Assembly (NCBI GenBank): GCA_029012525.1
Contig: JAQXMG010000064.1
Span: 1 to 24,057 of the forward strand
Length of the DNA stretch: 24,057 bases
Origin: a bacterium
Lineage (GTDB): Bacteria; Bacillota_I; Bacilli_A; RF39; UBA660
Reading direction: 5' to 3'
In this document: positions 11,828 through 17,618 of the stretch, in pieces
How the letters are laid out: every line of letters starts with the position of its first letter
Numbering within the stretch: the stretch's first letter is position 1
Program-made: the position numbers and the translations under genes
Notes under the pieces: model-generated
The model's input: the letters and a program-made list of their open reading frames with translations, nothing else
Database searches by the model: none
What the model was told of the DNA's origin: nothing

Positions 11828-12721
11828 ATGTTAAGGCTATTAGGAGTATATAAGAATGGTAATTATACCGTAAAGGTTTTGTCGGACGGTACTAAGATTA
11901 GAGAAACATTAGAGGACGAATTCATTCCTTCTTTCGCAGAAAATTGCGATTGTAAAATTACTGATAAATGTGATGGCGGTTGTCCGTTTTGCTATGAAGG
12001 ATGTACTCCTAATGGCAAACATGGTGATATTCTAAACTATAAATTTTTAGATACGCTGCACCCTTATACAGAACTTGCTATTAATGGTAATGATATGAGC
12101 CACCCAGATTTAATTCCTTTTCTTATTAAGTTAAGAGAGAAAAAAGTGATTGCAAATTTAACTGTTAATCAGATTCATTTTGAAAGACATCAGGGTTTGA
12201 TTCGCAAGTTGGTTGATGATAAGTTGATTTATGGACTTGGTATCTCATTAAAAGAGCCGACAGAAGAATTTATTTCTCTTGTAAAGACTTATCCCAATGC
12301 AGTTATTCATGTTATTAATGGAATTTTAAGTTCGTCAGATGTAAAAAAATTATCTGATAACAATCTTAAAATGCTTATCCTTGGATATAAACAGCTTAGG
12401 CGTGGAGAAGATTGGTATGATAAAGACCACGATAATATTGTTACAAAGCAGATGTGGCTGAAAAAAAATCTTGATAAAATGCTCAATCATTTTGAAGTAA
12501 TTAGTTTTGATAACTTGGCAATCACCCAGCTCGATGTTAAAAGACTTATGAGCGAAGAGGATTGGGAAGAATTTTATATGGGTGACGATGGTAACTATAC
12601 TTTTTATATTGATATGGTAGATGGAACTTTTGGAAAGAACTCTTTGACAACTGAAAGATATCCGATTATGGATAATATTGATTCAATGTTTCGGAAAATT
12701 CTGAATGAAGGTAAGGTGTGA
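11828..12721 (+). CDS. Radical SAM enzyme (297 aa)
   Basis: TAAGGAG precedes ATG 11828. Cys48, Cys52 and Cys55 (CDGGCPFC) form the CxxxCxxC motif that binds the [4Fe-4S] cluster used to cleave S-adenosylmethionine; extra Cys42 and Cys59 lie next to it. ELAINGNDMSHPDLIPFLIKL follows where radical SAM barrels have the GGE-like strand and next helix. Length fits one TIM-barrel-like domain without a SPASM extension. Substrate unknown. The two FETNSSS proteins immediately upstream are the obvious candidates, though nucleic-acid or metabolite modification is equally possible. Confidence 0.9.
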   Translation: MLRLLGVYKNGNYTVKVLSDGTKIRETLEDEFIPSFAENCDCKITDKCDGGCPFCYEGCTPNGKHGDILNYKFLDTLHPYTELAINGNDMSHPDLIPFLIKLREKKVIANLTVNQIHFERHQGLIRKLVDDKLIYGLGISLKEPTEEFISLVKTYPNAVIHVINGILSSSDVKKLSDNNLKMLILGYKQLRRGEDWYDKDHDNIVTKQMWLKKNLDKMLNHFEVISFDNLAITQLDVKRLMSEEDWEEFYMGDDGNYTFYIDMVDGTFGKNSLTTERYPIMDNIDSMFRKILNEGKV

Positions 12722-12724
12722 TAT

Positions 12725-12874
12725 ATGGATAGAAATAATTCGTCTTGGGTTTGTGATAGACTAGAAGAATTAATCAAAGAATATGAAAAGGAAAAAGGTG
12801 ATACCTATGACGAAGGTACATTCTGGGCATATGATAAAGTGATTGATGATTTAAAGTCGATACTGTATGAATAA
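12725..12874 (+). CDS. Small hypothetical protein (49 aa)
   Basis: ATG 12725 starts three bases after the radical SAM stop with AAGGTG overlapping that stop; TAA at 12872-12874. The 49-residue product is a charged helical protein (DRLEELIKEYEKEKGDTYDEG, then FWAYDKVIDDLKSILYE). Short helical hairpins of this kind often accompany phage regulators but nothing specific is recognised. The coupling suggests it is co-expressed with the radical SAM enzyme. Confidence 0.75.
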   Translation: MDRNNSSWVCDRLEELIKEYEKEKGDTYDEGTFWAYDKVIDDLKSILYE

Positions 12875-12888
12875 TAAAGAAAGGTTTA
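12875..12888 (+). repeat. Start-associated dyad, short copy
   Basis: TAAA, GAAAGG, TTTA: arms one base shorter than the consensus, spacer length kept. AGTGGT follows, ATG at 12904. Confidence 0.5.
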
Positions 12889-12903
12889 AGTGGTAGATTT
12901 GAT

Positions 12904-13092
12904 ATGACCATTGATTTTAGTGTCTTTCAGCAAGACAATCCATCAAACGAGGAACTGTTGCGCTGTGGTATAAGAGAAGATGAAAGACTTGCATTTGTTT
13001 TATGTAAAGCGTGTGGACATCATTCAAAGTGTGTTGGATTAGCAATGAAGAATCTAAGCAAATTGTTGAGCGAATCTCAACAAAGTGAGTAA
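12904..13092 (+). CDS. Small Cys-containing protein (62 aa)
   Basis: ATG 12904 behind AAGTGGTAGATTTG. The core reads LCKACGHHSKCVGLAMKNL, a CxxCGHHxxC arrangement compatible with a small metal site, and the C-terminal part is helical. N-terminal residues (MTIDFSVFQQDNPSNEELL) are acidic. Not recognised beyond its membership of the many short Cys-rich proteins in this stretch. Confidence 0.78.
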   Translation: MTIDFSVFQQDNPSNEELLRCGIREDERLAFVLCKACGHHSKCVGLAMKNLSKLLSESQQSE

Positions 13093-13108
13093 TAAAAGAA
13101 AGGTTTTA
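13093..13108 (+). repeat. Start-associated dyad, copy 13
   Basis: TAAAA, GAAAGG, TTTTA, AGTGGT; ATG at 13120. Directly after the previous TAA. Confidence 0.8.
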
Positions 13109-13119
13109 AGTGGTGTTAT

Positions 13120-13389
13120 ATGAAGCCCGTATTTAAATGCGATTATTGTTCTAAGATGGGAACAGAAGAAGAGATTAGAGAACACGAAGAAAAGTGTCCA
13201 GATAATTATGACAAAAAAGATTGTAATACTTGCATACATAGAAAGATAAATATGAAAAAAGAGTGGTACGAATGTCAAGCTGGCAAGGAAATCCCCAAAG
13301 GAAAAGTCTATGTGTTCTGTGATAAATATGAAAGAAAAATAAAGACTAATGAAGTTAGTGATTTATTCAGTAACTTATTGGCATTATAA
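13120..13389 (+). CDS. Zinc-ribbon/finger protein with two Cys clusters (89 aa)
   Basis: ATG 13120. First cluster: FKCDYCSKMGTEEEIREHEEKC, a C2HC finger (CxxC, His and Cys 13-18 residues on). Second cluster: DCNTCIHRK, then CQAGKEIPKG and FCDKYE, supplying up to four more Cys. Two small zinc sites are likely. This resembles Cys-rich phage proteins with a C-terminal CxxC...C...C layout. Nucleic-acid binding is plausible, not shown. Confidence 0.82.
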   Translation: MKPVFKCDYCSKMGTEEEIREHEEKCPDNYDKKDCNTCIHRKINMKKEWYECQAGKEIPKGKVYVFCDKYERKIKTNEVSDLFSNLLAL

Positions 13390-13402
13390 AAGAAGGATTT
13401 TA
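13387..13402 (+). repeat. Start-associated dyad, copy 14
   Basis: TAAAA (with the previous stop), GAAGGA, TTTTA, then AGGT and ATG at 13407: the shortest distance of all copies (five bases). Confidence 0.75.
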
Positions 13403-13406
13403 AGGT

Positions 13407-13565
13407 ATGGAGAAATTAAGGTCTATAATTTTCTATATGATTGGTATTATCCTTGTGCCAATGACAGTTTATTATATGGATAGTGGTGATGTGCCAAGAA
13501 CCATAGTTTACTGCTTTTTATTGCATTGGTATAGAGAAGATTTATATAGAAGAAGAACAAACTAA
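13407..13565 (+). CDS. Small membrane-associated protein (52 aa)
   Basis: ATG 13407 four bases after AAGG; stop TAA 13563-13565. One clear hydrophobic segment, IIFYMIGIILVPMTVYY, then a second weaker one (TIVYCFLLHWY), and a strongly basic tail (REDLYRRRTN) that should stay in the cytoplasm. It is similar in size and layout to the pair at 9849 and 10034. Function unknown. Confidence 0.72.
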   Translation: MEKLRSIIFYMIGIILVPMTVYYMDSGDVPRTIVYCFLLHWYREDLYRRRTN

Positions 13566-13578
13566 AATCGAGATTTTA
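13563..13578 (+). repeat. Start-associated dyad, copy 15
   Basis: TAAAA (with the previous stop), TCGAGA, TTTTA, TGAGGT; ATG at 13591. Confidence 0.78.
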
Positions 13579-13590
13579 TGAGGTAAAGAT

Positions 13591-13908
13591 ATGACAGGAG
13601 ATTGTTTAATTGTTGGATATGACTATTCTTCTGACGGCAATGCTTTGACAATAGCACGAGAAGAGAATGGGAGAGTTAGAGTTTTGAATACAATTCAAGG
13701 AGATGTGGCTTTTGCCGTCTATCACCTTCTTGTTGGAAATGGAATAATTAAAGAAAATAAAACGGCGGAAGAAATTATGTTTCAGTTAAAATGCATTAAA
13801 GAGCATCTAAAGTTTATATCTCAAACTACTGATAAATCTGTTGATTTTGATATTAAGGTATTAGACGGATGCATTTCTCAGATTGAAACTCAAATTTTAA
13901 AGAAATAA
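13591..13908 (+). CDS. Conserved-type hypothetical protein (105 aa)
   Basis: ATG 13591 behind TGAGGTAAAGAT. The N-terminus CLIVGYDYSSDGNALTIAREENGRVRVLNTIQGD forms a beta-rich module that I recall from other Firmicute phages (pattern CLIVGYD...LTIA...V.N.IQGD). The C-terminal ~50 residues are helical (AEEIMFQLKCIKEHLKFI). Soluble; unknown function. Confidence 0.85.
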   Translation: MTGDCLIVGYDYSSDGNALTIAREENGRVRVLNTIQGDVAFAVYHLLVGNGIIKENKTAEEIMFQLKCIKEHLKFISQTTDKSVDFDIKVLDGCISQIETQILKK

Positions 13909-13913
13909 GCACT

Positions 13914-13929
13914 TAAAAAGAATATTTTA
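13914..13929 (+). repeat. Start-associated dyad, copy 16
   Basis: TAAAA, AGAATA, TTTTA, AGAGGAG; ATG at 13947. Confidence 0.8.
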
Positions 13930-13946
13930 AGAGGAGAAGTAAAAGA

Positions 13947-14105
13947 ATGGATAGGTTTGAAGCAGTTGAAAATTTTAGAGACAAACTTATGGACGAGTTT
14001 ATTAAATTGTGCAATTATAACGACTATGGCAAGATTAATTTGCTTACAATTGGAAACACCGTTGACCGAATATATGATGAGTGTATTGAAGAATTGCTTA
14101 TATGA
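13947..14105 (+). CDS. Small helical hypothetical protein (52 aa)
   Basis: AAGAGGAGAAGTAAAAGA places the start at ATG 13947; stop TGA 14103-14105. The product MDRFEAVENFRDKLMDEFI...DYGKINLLTIGNTVDRIYDECIEELLI is a plausible acidic helical protein. A longer frame (13957-14142) overlaps it, but that frame starts inside this gene with no SD and gives a less natural composition, so the 52-aa reading is chosen. Confidence 0.72.
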   Translation: MDRFEAVENFRDKLMDEFIKLCNYNDYGKINLLTIGNTVDRIYDECIEELLI

Positions 14106-14194
14106 ATACATAGATATATTCAGAGATTTATTTGGGTTTTAATGGCTTAAAATTTTTATGTAATCAAAATCAAATATGAACAAGGTGATATATT

Positions 14195-14443
14195 ATGGCA
14201 ACTTGTAAAGATTGCATACATTACGGCATATGTGAATATAGCACAATTACAGACAAACAAGTTAAGTGCAAAGATTTTATTTTTAAAGAAGACTATGTAA
14301 AGGTAGTTAGATGTAAATATTGTAAATATGGCGAAGAAATATTTATTGATGAAAATGAATATAGATTTTGTCAGTTAGCCCACAACATACATCATATTAA
14401 TGATTTCTGTAATTATGGTAAATTAAAAGAAAGGCTTATGTAA
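14195..14443 (+). CDS. Cys-rich protein with two zinc-ribbon-like halves (82 aa)
   Basis: AAGGTGATATATT precedes ATG 14195. First half: CKDCIHYGICEYS...VKCKDF; second half: VRCKYCKYGEEI...FCQLAHNIHHINDFCNYGKL. Both follow a C-x2-C...C...C pattern common in small Firmicute phage proteins, giving eight to nine Cys, so an internal duplication is possible. The 52 bases upstream lack the dyad. Zn binding inferred. Confidence 0.82.
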   Translation: MATCKDCIHYGICEYSTITDKQVKCKDFIFKEDYVKVVRCKYCKYGEEIFIDENEYRFCQLAHNIHHINDFCNYGKLKERLM

Positions 14444-14449
14444 TAACAA

Positions 14450-14737
14450 ATGATTGAAGTAATTTTAAAAGACTGGGAAGAAACAGATTTGCAGTATAAG
14501 GTAGTGCAAAAATGTGCTGAAAAAATTATCTCTAGTGAATTTAAATTGTACGGAGATATTCCAAACGAAGGATGTTATACCCCATATGATAAATTCAAGA
14601 ACTATGTCGCTAATCTTGTGGCCGATAGAATCTATCAATATATGATTGATAACGAAGAAATTAAAATCAGAATAGATAAGGCAATTAGTAATGCTGAAAA
14701 AACAATTGTTAAGCAGTACATGACGAAAAATAAATAA
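14450..14737 (+). CDS. Helical hypothetical protein (95 aa)
   Basis: ATG 14450 six bases after the previous stop; no clear SD, suggesting re-initiation from the upstream gene. The product is predicted helical with alternating charge (QYKVVQKCAEKIISSEF, FKNYVANLVADRIYQYMID) and a basic end. No known motif. Translational coupling to the Cys-rich protein at 14195 suggests a joint role. Confidence 0.78.
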   Translation: MIEVILKDWEETDLQYKVVQKCAEKIISSEFKLYGDIPNEGCYTPYDKFKNYVANLVADRIYQYMIDNEEIKIRIDKAISNAEKTIVKQYMTKNK

Positions 14738-14757
14738 TATTTTAAGGGGTAAATAAT

Positions 14758-15081
14758 ATGAAAATATACCAACTACACCATTATCATGGTTCATATGAAG
14801 ATTTTCATGACATGATTATTGGTTCTTATTTAAAAAAAGATAGAGCAGAGGAAGAAAAAGCTAAATTAGATGATAAAGAGAAAAAACTGGAAGAACAAGG
14901 TAACAAATGTGCAGAATGTCCGATTTTATATTCTGATTCGTTAGATGTTGTTGATAAATATCCCAATTATTGCTCAGAAGCAAAGCTTGAAGAAAGCGAA
15001 TATGGCGTAGAGTGTGATAATTATTATATATATTGGGGCGAGGATTCTTTTGAAATTAAAGAAGTCGAAGTAGAAGAATAG
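14758..15081 (+). CDS. Conserved-type hypothetical protein (107 aa)
   Basis: AAGGGGTAAATA precedes ATG 14758; the dyad here is degenerate. The product starts MKIYQLHHYHGSYEDFHDMI, has a charged coiled helix (KKDRAEEEKAKLDDKEKKLEEQ), a Cys pair CAEC and later two Cys, and ends with an acidic strand (EVEVEE). I recognise this layout from other Clostridia phages, where it has no function assigned. The four Cys may bind one metal ion. Confidence 0.86.
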   Translation: MKIYQLHHYHGSYEDFHDMIIGSYLKKDRAEEEKAKLDDKEKKLEEQGNKCAECPILYSDSLDVVDKYPNYCSEAKLEESEYGVECDNYYIYWGEDSFEIKEVEVEE

Positions 15082-15082
15082 A

Positions 15083-15098
15083 TAAAATACAAATTTTA
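15083..15098 (+). repeat. Start-associated dyad, copy 17 (displaced)
   Basis: TAAAA, TACAAA, TTTTA, but no SD or ATG follows at the usual distance. A second, slightly imperfect copy at 15112-15127 takes that position. Confidence 0.7.
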
Positions 15099-15111
15099 AT
15101 AAGTAACATTT

Positions 15112-15127
15112 TAAAATTAAACTTTAA
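15112..15127 (+). repeat. Start-associated dyad, imperfect copy
   Basis: TAAAA, TTAAAC, TTTAA, shifted by one base in the right arm; AGAGGT and the ATG at 15139 follow normally. Tandem with copy 17. Confidence 0.55.
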
Positions 15128-15138
15128 GAGGTAATAAT

Positions 15139-15381
15139 ATGAATTGGATTGATATTATATCAAAAATTGCGGAACAAGACGAAGATAAAATTCAGCTTGC
15201 ACCATTATCAAATATATCTGGTGCAGATATAAAGTTTGACAAAGGATATGGAACACTTAAAATAAATGTTCCTGCTAATGTCGCAAATGACCTAACTAAT
15301 GGTAGTCTTAAATATATGGGCGGTCTTTTGTTAATTGATAGACAGACATATAAAGATATTGAAAAGCAAATGAATGTATAA
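15139..15381 (+). CDS. Hypothetical protein (80 aa)
   Basis: ATG 15139 behind AAGAGGTAATA. Helical start (NWIDIISKIAEQDED), then predicted strands (TLKINVPANVANDLTNGSLKY, GGLLLIDRQTY) and a terminal helix. No Cys, no membrane segment. Not recognised. Its leader carries the tandem dyads. Confidence 0.8.
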   Translation: MNWIDIISKIAEQDEDKIQLAPLSNISGADIKFDKGYGTLKINVPANVANDLTNGSLKYMGGLLLIDRQTYKDIEKQMNV

Positions 15382-15393
15382 ATTTATGTTTTA
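15379..15393 (+). repeat. Start-associated dyad, imperfect copy
   Basis: TAAA (with the previous stop), TTTATG, TTTTA. A separate AAAAGGTG SD lies further on; ATG at 15415. Confidence 0.4.
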
Positions 15394-15414
15394 TTTCATT
15401 TTAAAAGGTGAATT

Positions 15415-15672
15415 ATGACAAGATATAATATTTATTATACGAAATATAACATTATAGCAAATGATTGCATTTCTTATATCAAAGTTGTATATACTGACGA
15501 CATCTATCACGAAGTAGGCAAAATGATTTGTACATCTTTGGAGAAGATAAATAATATACGATATACCATACCAAGGGCAAGCATTAAGGATTGCGAGAAA
15601 CTATGGTCTGATGATGGATATATTAAAATTTGTGATAATATTTGGAGACTTACAAAGAAGCAAAATGATTAA
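15415..15672 (+). CDS. Basic hypothetical protein (85 aa)
   Basis: AAAAGGTGAATT precedes ATG 15415. Tyr/Ile-rich, predicted beta start (MTRYNIYYTKYNIIAND), middle helix (VGKMICTSLEKINN) and a C-terminal strand-turn (IKICDNIWRLTKKQND). Soluble, basic. Five Cys are dispersed. No family recognised. Confidence 0.78.
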   Translation: MTRYNIYYTKYNIIANDCISYIKVVYTDDIYHEVGKMICTSLEKINNIRYTIPRASIKDCEKLWSDDGYIKICDNIWRLTKKQND

Positions 15673-15680
15673 CGAGTGCT

Positions 15681-15696
15681 TAAAAATATACTTTTA
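15681..15696 (+). repeat. Start-associated dyad, copy 18
   Basis: TAAAA, ATATAC, TTTTA, AGAGGT; ATG at 15708. Confidence 0.8.
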
Positions 15697-15707
15697 AGAG
15701 GTGCGAT

Positions 15708-15899
15708 ATGAGAGATGTAAATAGAATTTATCCGTTTTGTTTAGAATTTGCAGAGCTTTGGTCTAAGTATCCTGATTTAAGATTTGGCCAGATTATGAGC
15801 AACATTGCAAGATATACACAAATGGAACACAGAAAAGATATGTTTTATATGGAAGATGATGAGTTAATGGAGATTATTCGTCATCAATTAAGAACATAA
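15708..15899 (+). CDS. Conserved-type small phage protein (63 aa)
   Basis: ATG 15708 behind AAGAGGTGCGAT. The pattern NRIYPFCLEFAELWSKYPDLRFGQIMSNI followed by FYMEDDELMEIIR is one I know from many Firmicute phage and prophage genes: a helical protein with the invariant-looking YPDLRFGQ core. Its function has not been established as far as I know. Confidence 0.86.
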   Translation: MRDVNRIYPFCLEFAELWSKYPDLRFGQIMSNIARYTQMEHRKDMFYMEDDELMEIIRHQLRT

Positions 15900-15915
15900 A
15901 AATGAGGTATGATGA

Positions 15916-16398
15916 ATGTCTAATAACATTGTAAATAATTATGCGTCTACGATTGTGACAATTTTTGCTGATGTTGTAAAAAATTATGAGCGTAATCTTG
16001 AGATTATTAAACAAGCAGAAGATGAACTTAATGATTTATCACATGAAATCGAATTGTCAAGTCCAAAAGATATGTATAAAGGTTATCTGGTGTACAAGGA
16101 AATTAGAGACATTCGTATTCGTAGACGCATTGCTAAAGAAGAAAATGAATTGCTAAAAGATATGTATGACTATTTTATTAGTCCAAATGGACAGACATTT
16201 AAAGGAAAAATTCAGTCTATCCAAGGAAACTCTGTTAAAATTAGAAACTCTCAAGAACAGAGAACTTATCGGCCAAGACAAAGAAATGATTTAACTATTA
16301 CGGATAAGCACACAGTTGTCAATAAGCCGTTTGAAGAACTGTTGAACGAGTTTAATAAGAACAAAGTACATATGAAGAATGGAAAAATGAGAAAATAA
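15916..16398 (+). CDS. Conserved-type phage protein (160 aa)
   Basis: ATGAGGT sets ATG 15916 (an ATG at 15912 is out of frame and stops at once). Long N-terminal helical region (residues ~8-95) with coiled-coil character (NYERNLEIIKQAEDELNDL, IRIRRRIAKEENELLKDMY), then a basic region with NSQEQRTYRPRQRNDLTI, which I recall as conserved in related Clostridia phage proteins. The basic C-terminal half suggests nucleic-acid contact. Function unknown. Confidence 0.85.
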   Translation: MSNNIVNNYASTIVTIFADVVKNYERNLEIIKQAEDELNDLSHEIELSSPKDMYKGYLVYKEIRDIRIRRRIAKEENELLKDMYDYFISPNGQTFKGKIQSIQGNSVKIRNSQEQRTYRPRQRNDLTITDKHTVVNKPFEELLNEFNKNKVHMKNGKMRK

Positions 16399-16411
16399 AA
16401 ATTATATTTTA
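16396..16411 (+). repeat. Start-associated dyad, copy 19 (displaced)
   Basis: TAAAA (with the previous stop), ATTATA, TTTTA. The following ATTGGAGC lacks a nearby start; the gene uses a second SD (AAAGGAG) and the ATG at 16451, 40 bases on. Confidence 0.7.
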
Positions 16412-16450
16412 ATTGGAGCAAGCTATTGGATTCAAAAGGAGAGATAAATT

Positions 16451-16681
16451 ATGGTTTGTATTTATTGTGATAGATGCGGAGAAGAAATTAAGAATAAATA
16501 TTATACAATTCATACCAATGAATATGATATTAATCCGTCATATGCTTCCACTGTGGGTTATAGTCATGTAGATGCTGCGAGTTATAGTGCTAGAGAAGAT
16601 ATATTGAAAACATTAAATAATACTAAGATGTATTGCAAGGATTGCAAAGATAAGATTGAAGCATTTATTAACAACAAATAA
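16451..16681 (+). CDS. Small zinc-ribbon protein (76 aa)
   Basis: AAAAGGAGAGATAAATT precedes ATG 16451. Two knuckles frame the protein: CIYCDRCGEEI at the N-terminus and YCKDCKDKI near the C-terminus, the CxxC...CxxC layout of a zinc ribbon with a ~45-residue insertion between them. This suits a small nucleic-acid- or protein-binding factor; many phage proteins begin this way. Zn binding inferred. Confidence 0.85.
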   Translation: MVCIYCDRCGEEIKNKYYTIHTNEYDINPSYASTVGYSHVDAASYSAREDILKTLNNTKMYCKDCKDKIEAFINNK

Positions 16682-16694
16682 AAATTATTTTTTA
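16679..16694 (+). repeat. Start-associated dyad, copy 20
   Basis: TAAAA (with the previous stop), ATTATT, TTTTA, GAGGT; ATG at 16708. Confidence 0.75.
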
Positions 16695-16707
16695 GAGGTA
16701 GGAAGTT

Positions 16708-16998
16708 ATGAGTTATTATATGTATGAAACTATTCGATGTCCTTTTTGTGGAGAGAATCACGCACATATAACTTACGAAGAAAGTAGAGTGTATCAGCTC
16801 AATTGTACAGAATGTCACAACGCCATTTTTCATCAAGATAGCAGTATGGACAACGCAGTAAAATTCTTTAAGAACTTATTTATTATAAAAGATAATATTA
16901 TAGATAAATGGAATGATGTAGGGTTAGTAAATCCTATTTTGTCAGAAGATTTAAAAAAAATATTAGAACATTTCAAAATATGTAGCGATAATAAATAA
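16708..16998 (+). CDS. Zinc-ribbon protein, Lar-like N-terminus (96 aa)
   Basis: ATG 16708 behind AGAGGTAGGAAGTT. The N-terminal half reads IRCPFCGENHAHITYEES...LNCTECHNAIFHQ: CPFCG and CxxC 20 residues apart, the layout of Lar-type restriction-alleviation and related phage zinc ribbons. The C-terminal half is helical (AVKFFKNLF, EDLKKILEHFKIC). Lar identity is only by pattern; a generic zinc ribbon is equally possible. If Lar-like, it would modulate host restriction. Confidence 0.83.
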   Translation: MSYYMYETIRCPFCGENHAHITYEESRVYQLNCTECHNAIFHQDSSMDNAVKFFKNLFIIKDNIIDKWNDVGLVNPILSEDLKKILEHFKICSDNK

Positions 16999-17011
16999 AA
17001 ACTTAATCTTA
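16996..17011 (+). repeat. Start-associated dyad, imperfect copy
   Basis: TAAAA (with the previous stop), ACTTAA, TCTTA: one mismatch in the right arm; AGAGGT follows, ATG at 17022. Last copy in the window. Confidence 0.6.
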
Positions 17012-17021
17012 AGAGGTAGTT

Positions 17022-17462
17022 ATGAATAAATTGTTTAGAAGATTATTTCCAGATAAAGAGCGAAGAGCATTTAATAAGATGCATCGTAGACACCGTAAAG
17101 AGCTTGTAAAACATGCAAAAGAAACTGGTGAATGGGATTGGGGTTGGCTTCATGACTCTATTATCATGCAGATTAAACATATGCATGAATATTATACCGA
17201 GAGAAACAATGTGTGGCAGAGCGATGAAACAAGACTTCGTATCATTGAACAGTTAAATCATATTTTAGACTTAGACAAAGAAATTAATAGAATGCAATGT
17301 GATAGAAATGGCGTTGAGTTCATTCACGAAGGCGGCAAATGTACGGCGATTTATCCAGACAATTATAAAGAAAGAGTAGAGAAGTGGATTAAGAGAGAAC
17401 AAGAATTGTATGAAGAGATTTATAATTCAATTGGCAAAAATATTAGATGGTGGTGGGATTAA
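17022..17462 (+). CDS. Conserved-type phage protein, basic N-terminus (146 aa)
   Basis: ATG 17022 behind AAGAGGTAGTT. It starts with a very basic stretch (NKLFRRLFPDKERRAFNKMHRRHRKELVKHAKE), then WDWGWLHDSIIMQIKHMHEYY and NNVWQSDETRLRIIEQL, which I recognise from other Firmicute phages, and a final Trp-rich end (RWWWD). Predicted all-helical and soluble, plausibly nucleic-acid binding. No assigned function known to me. Confidence 0.86.
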   Translation: MNKLFRRLFPDKERRAFNKMHRRHRKELVKHAKETGEWDWGWLHDSIIMQIKHMHEYYTERNNVWQSDETRLRIIEQLNHILDLDKEINRMQCDRNGVEFIHEGGKCTAIYPDNYKERVEKWIKREQELYEEIYNSIGKNIRWWWD

Positions 17463-17549
17463 TTATGGAATATACAAATAAAAACATAGCTTTAATTGGA
17501 AAAAATATATGATAGACAAAACTATAAATTGCCGCTATTGCTTAGTTTG

Positions 17550-17579
17550 TTGAAAAGTGTTACTGAAAAATGTTATGAT
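17550..17579 (+). promoter_or_regulatory. Promoter and operator-like repeat ahead of the MrpR-like gene
   Basis: TTGAAA (17550-17555), 18-base spacer, TGT then TATGAT (17574-17579), an extended -10. TGTTACT (17558-17564) and AGTAACA (17583-17589) are exact inverted repeats flanking the -10, a position suited to repression, possibly autoregulation. The gap 17463-17618 also contains a 15-codon frame at 17465 judged not real. Confidence 0.72.
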
Positions 17580-17618
17580 ATAAGTAACAAATATATAATA
17601 TGAAAAGGTGGATAAACT

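Noticed and set aside
13957..14142. 61-codon + strand frame
   Set aside because: Starts inside the SD-led gene at 13947 in another frame and has no SD of its own.
17465..17512. 15-codon frame (MEYTNKNIALIGKNI) after the gene at 17022
   Set aside because: A GGTGG-like sequence precedes it by chance inside the upstream gene's Trp codons; no dyad, no conserved features. Left as noise.
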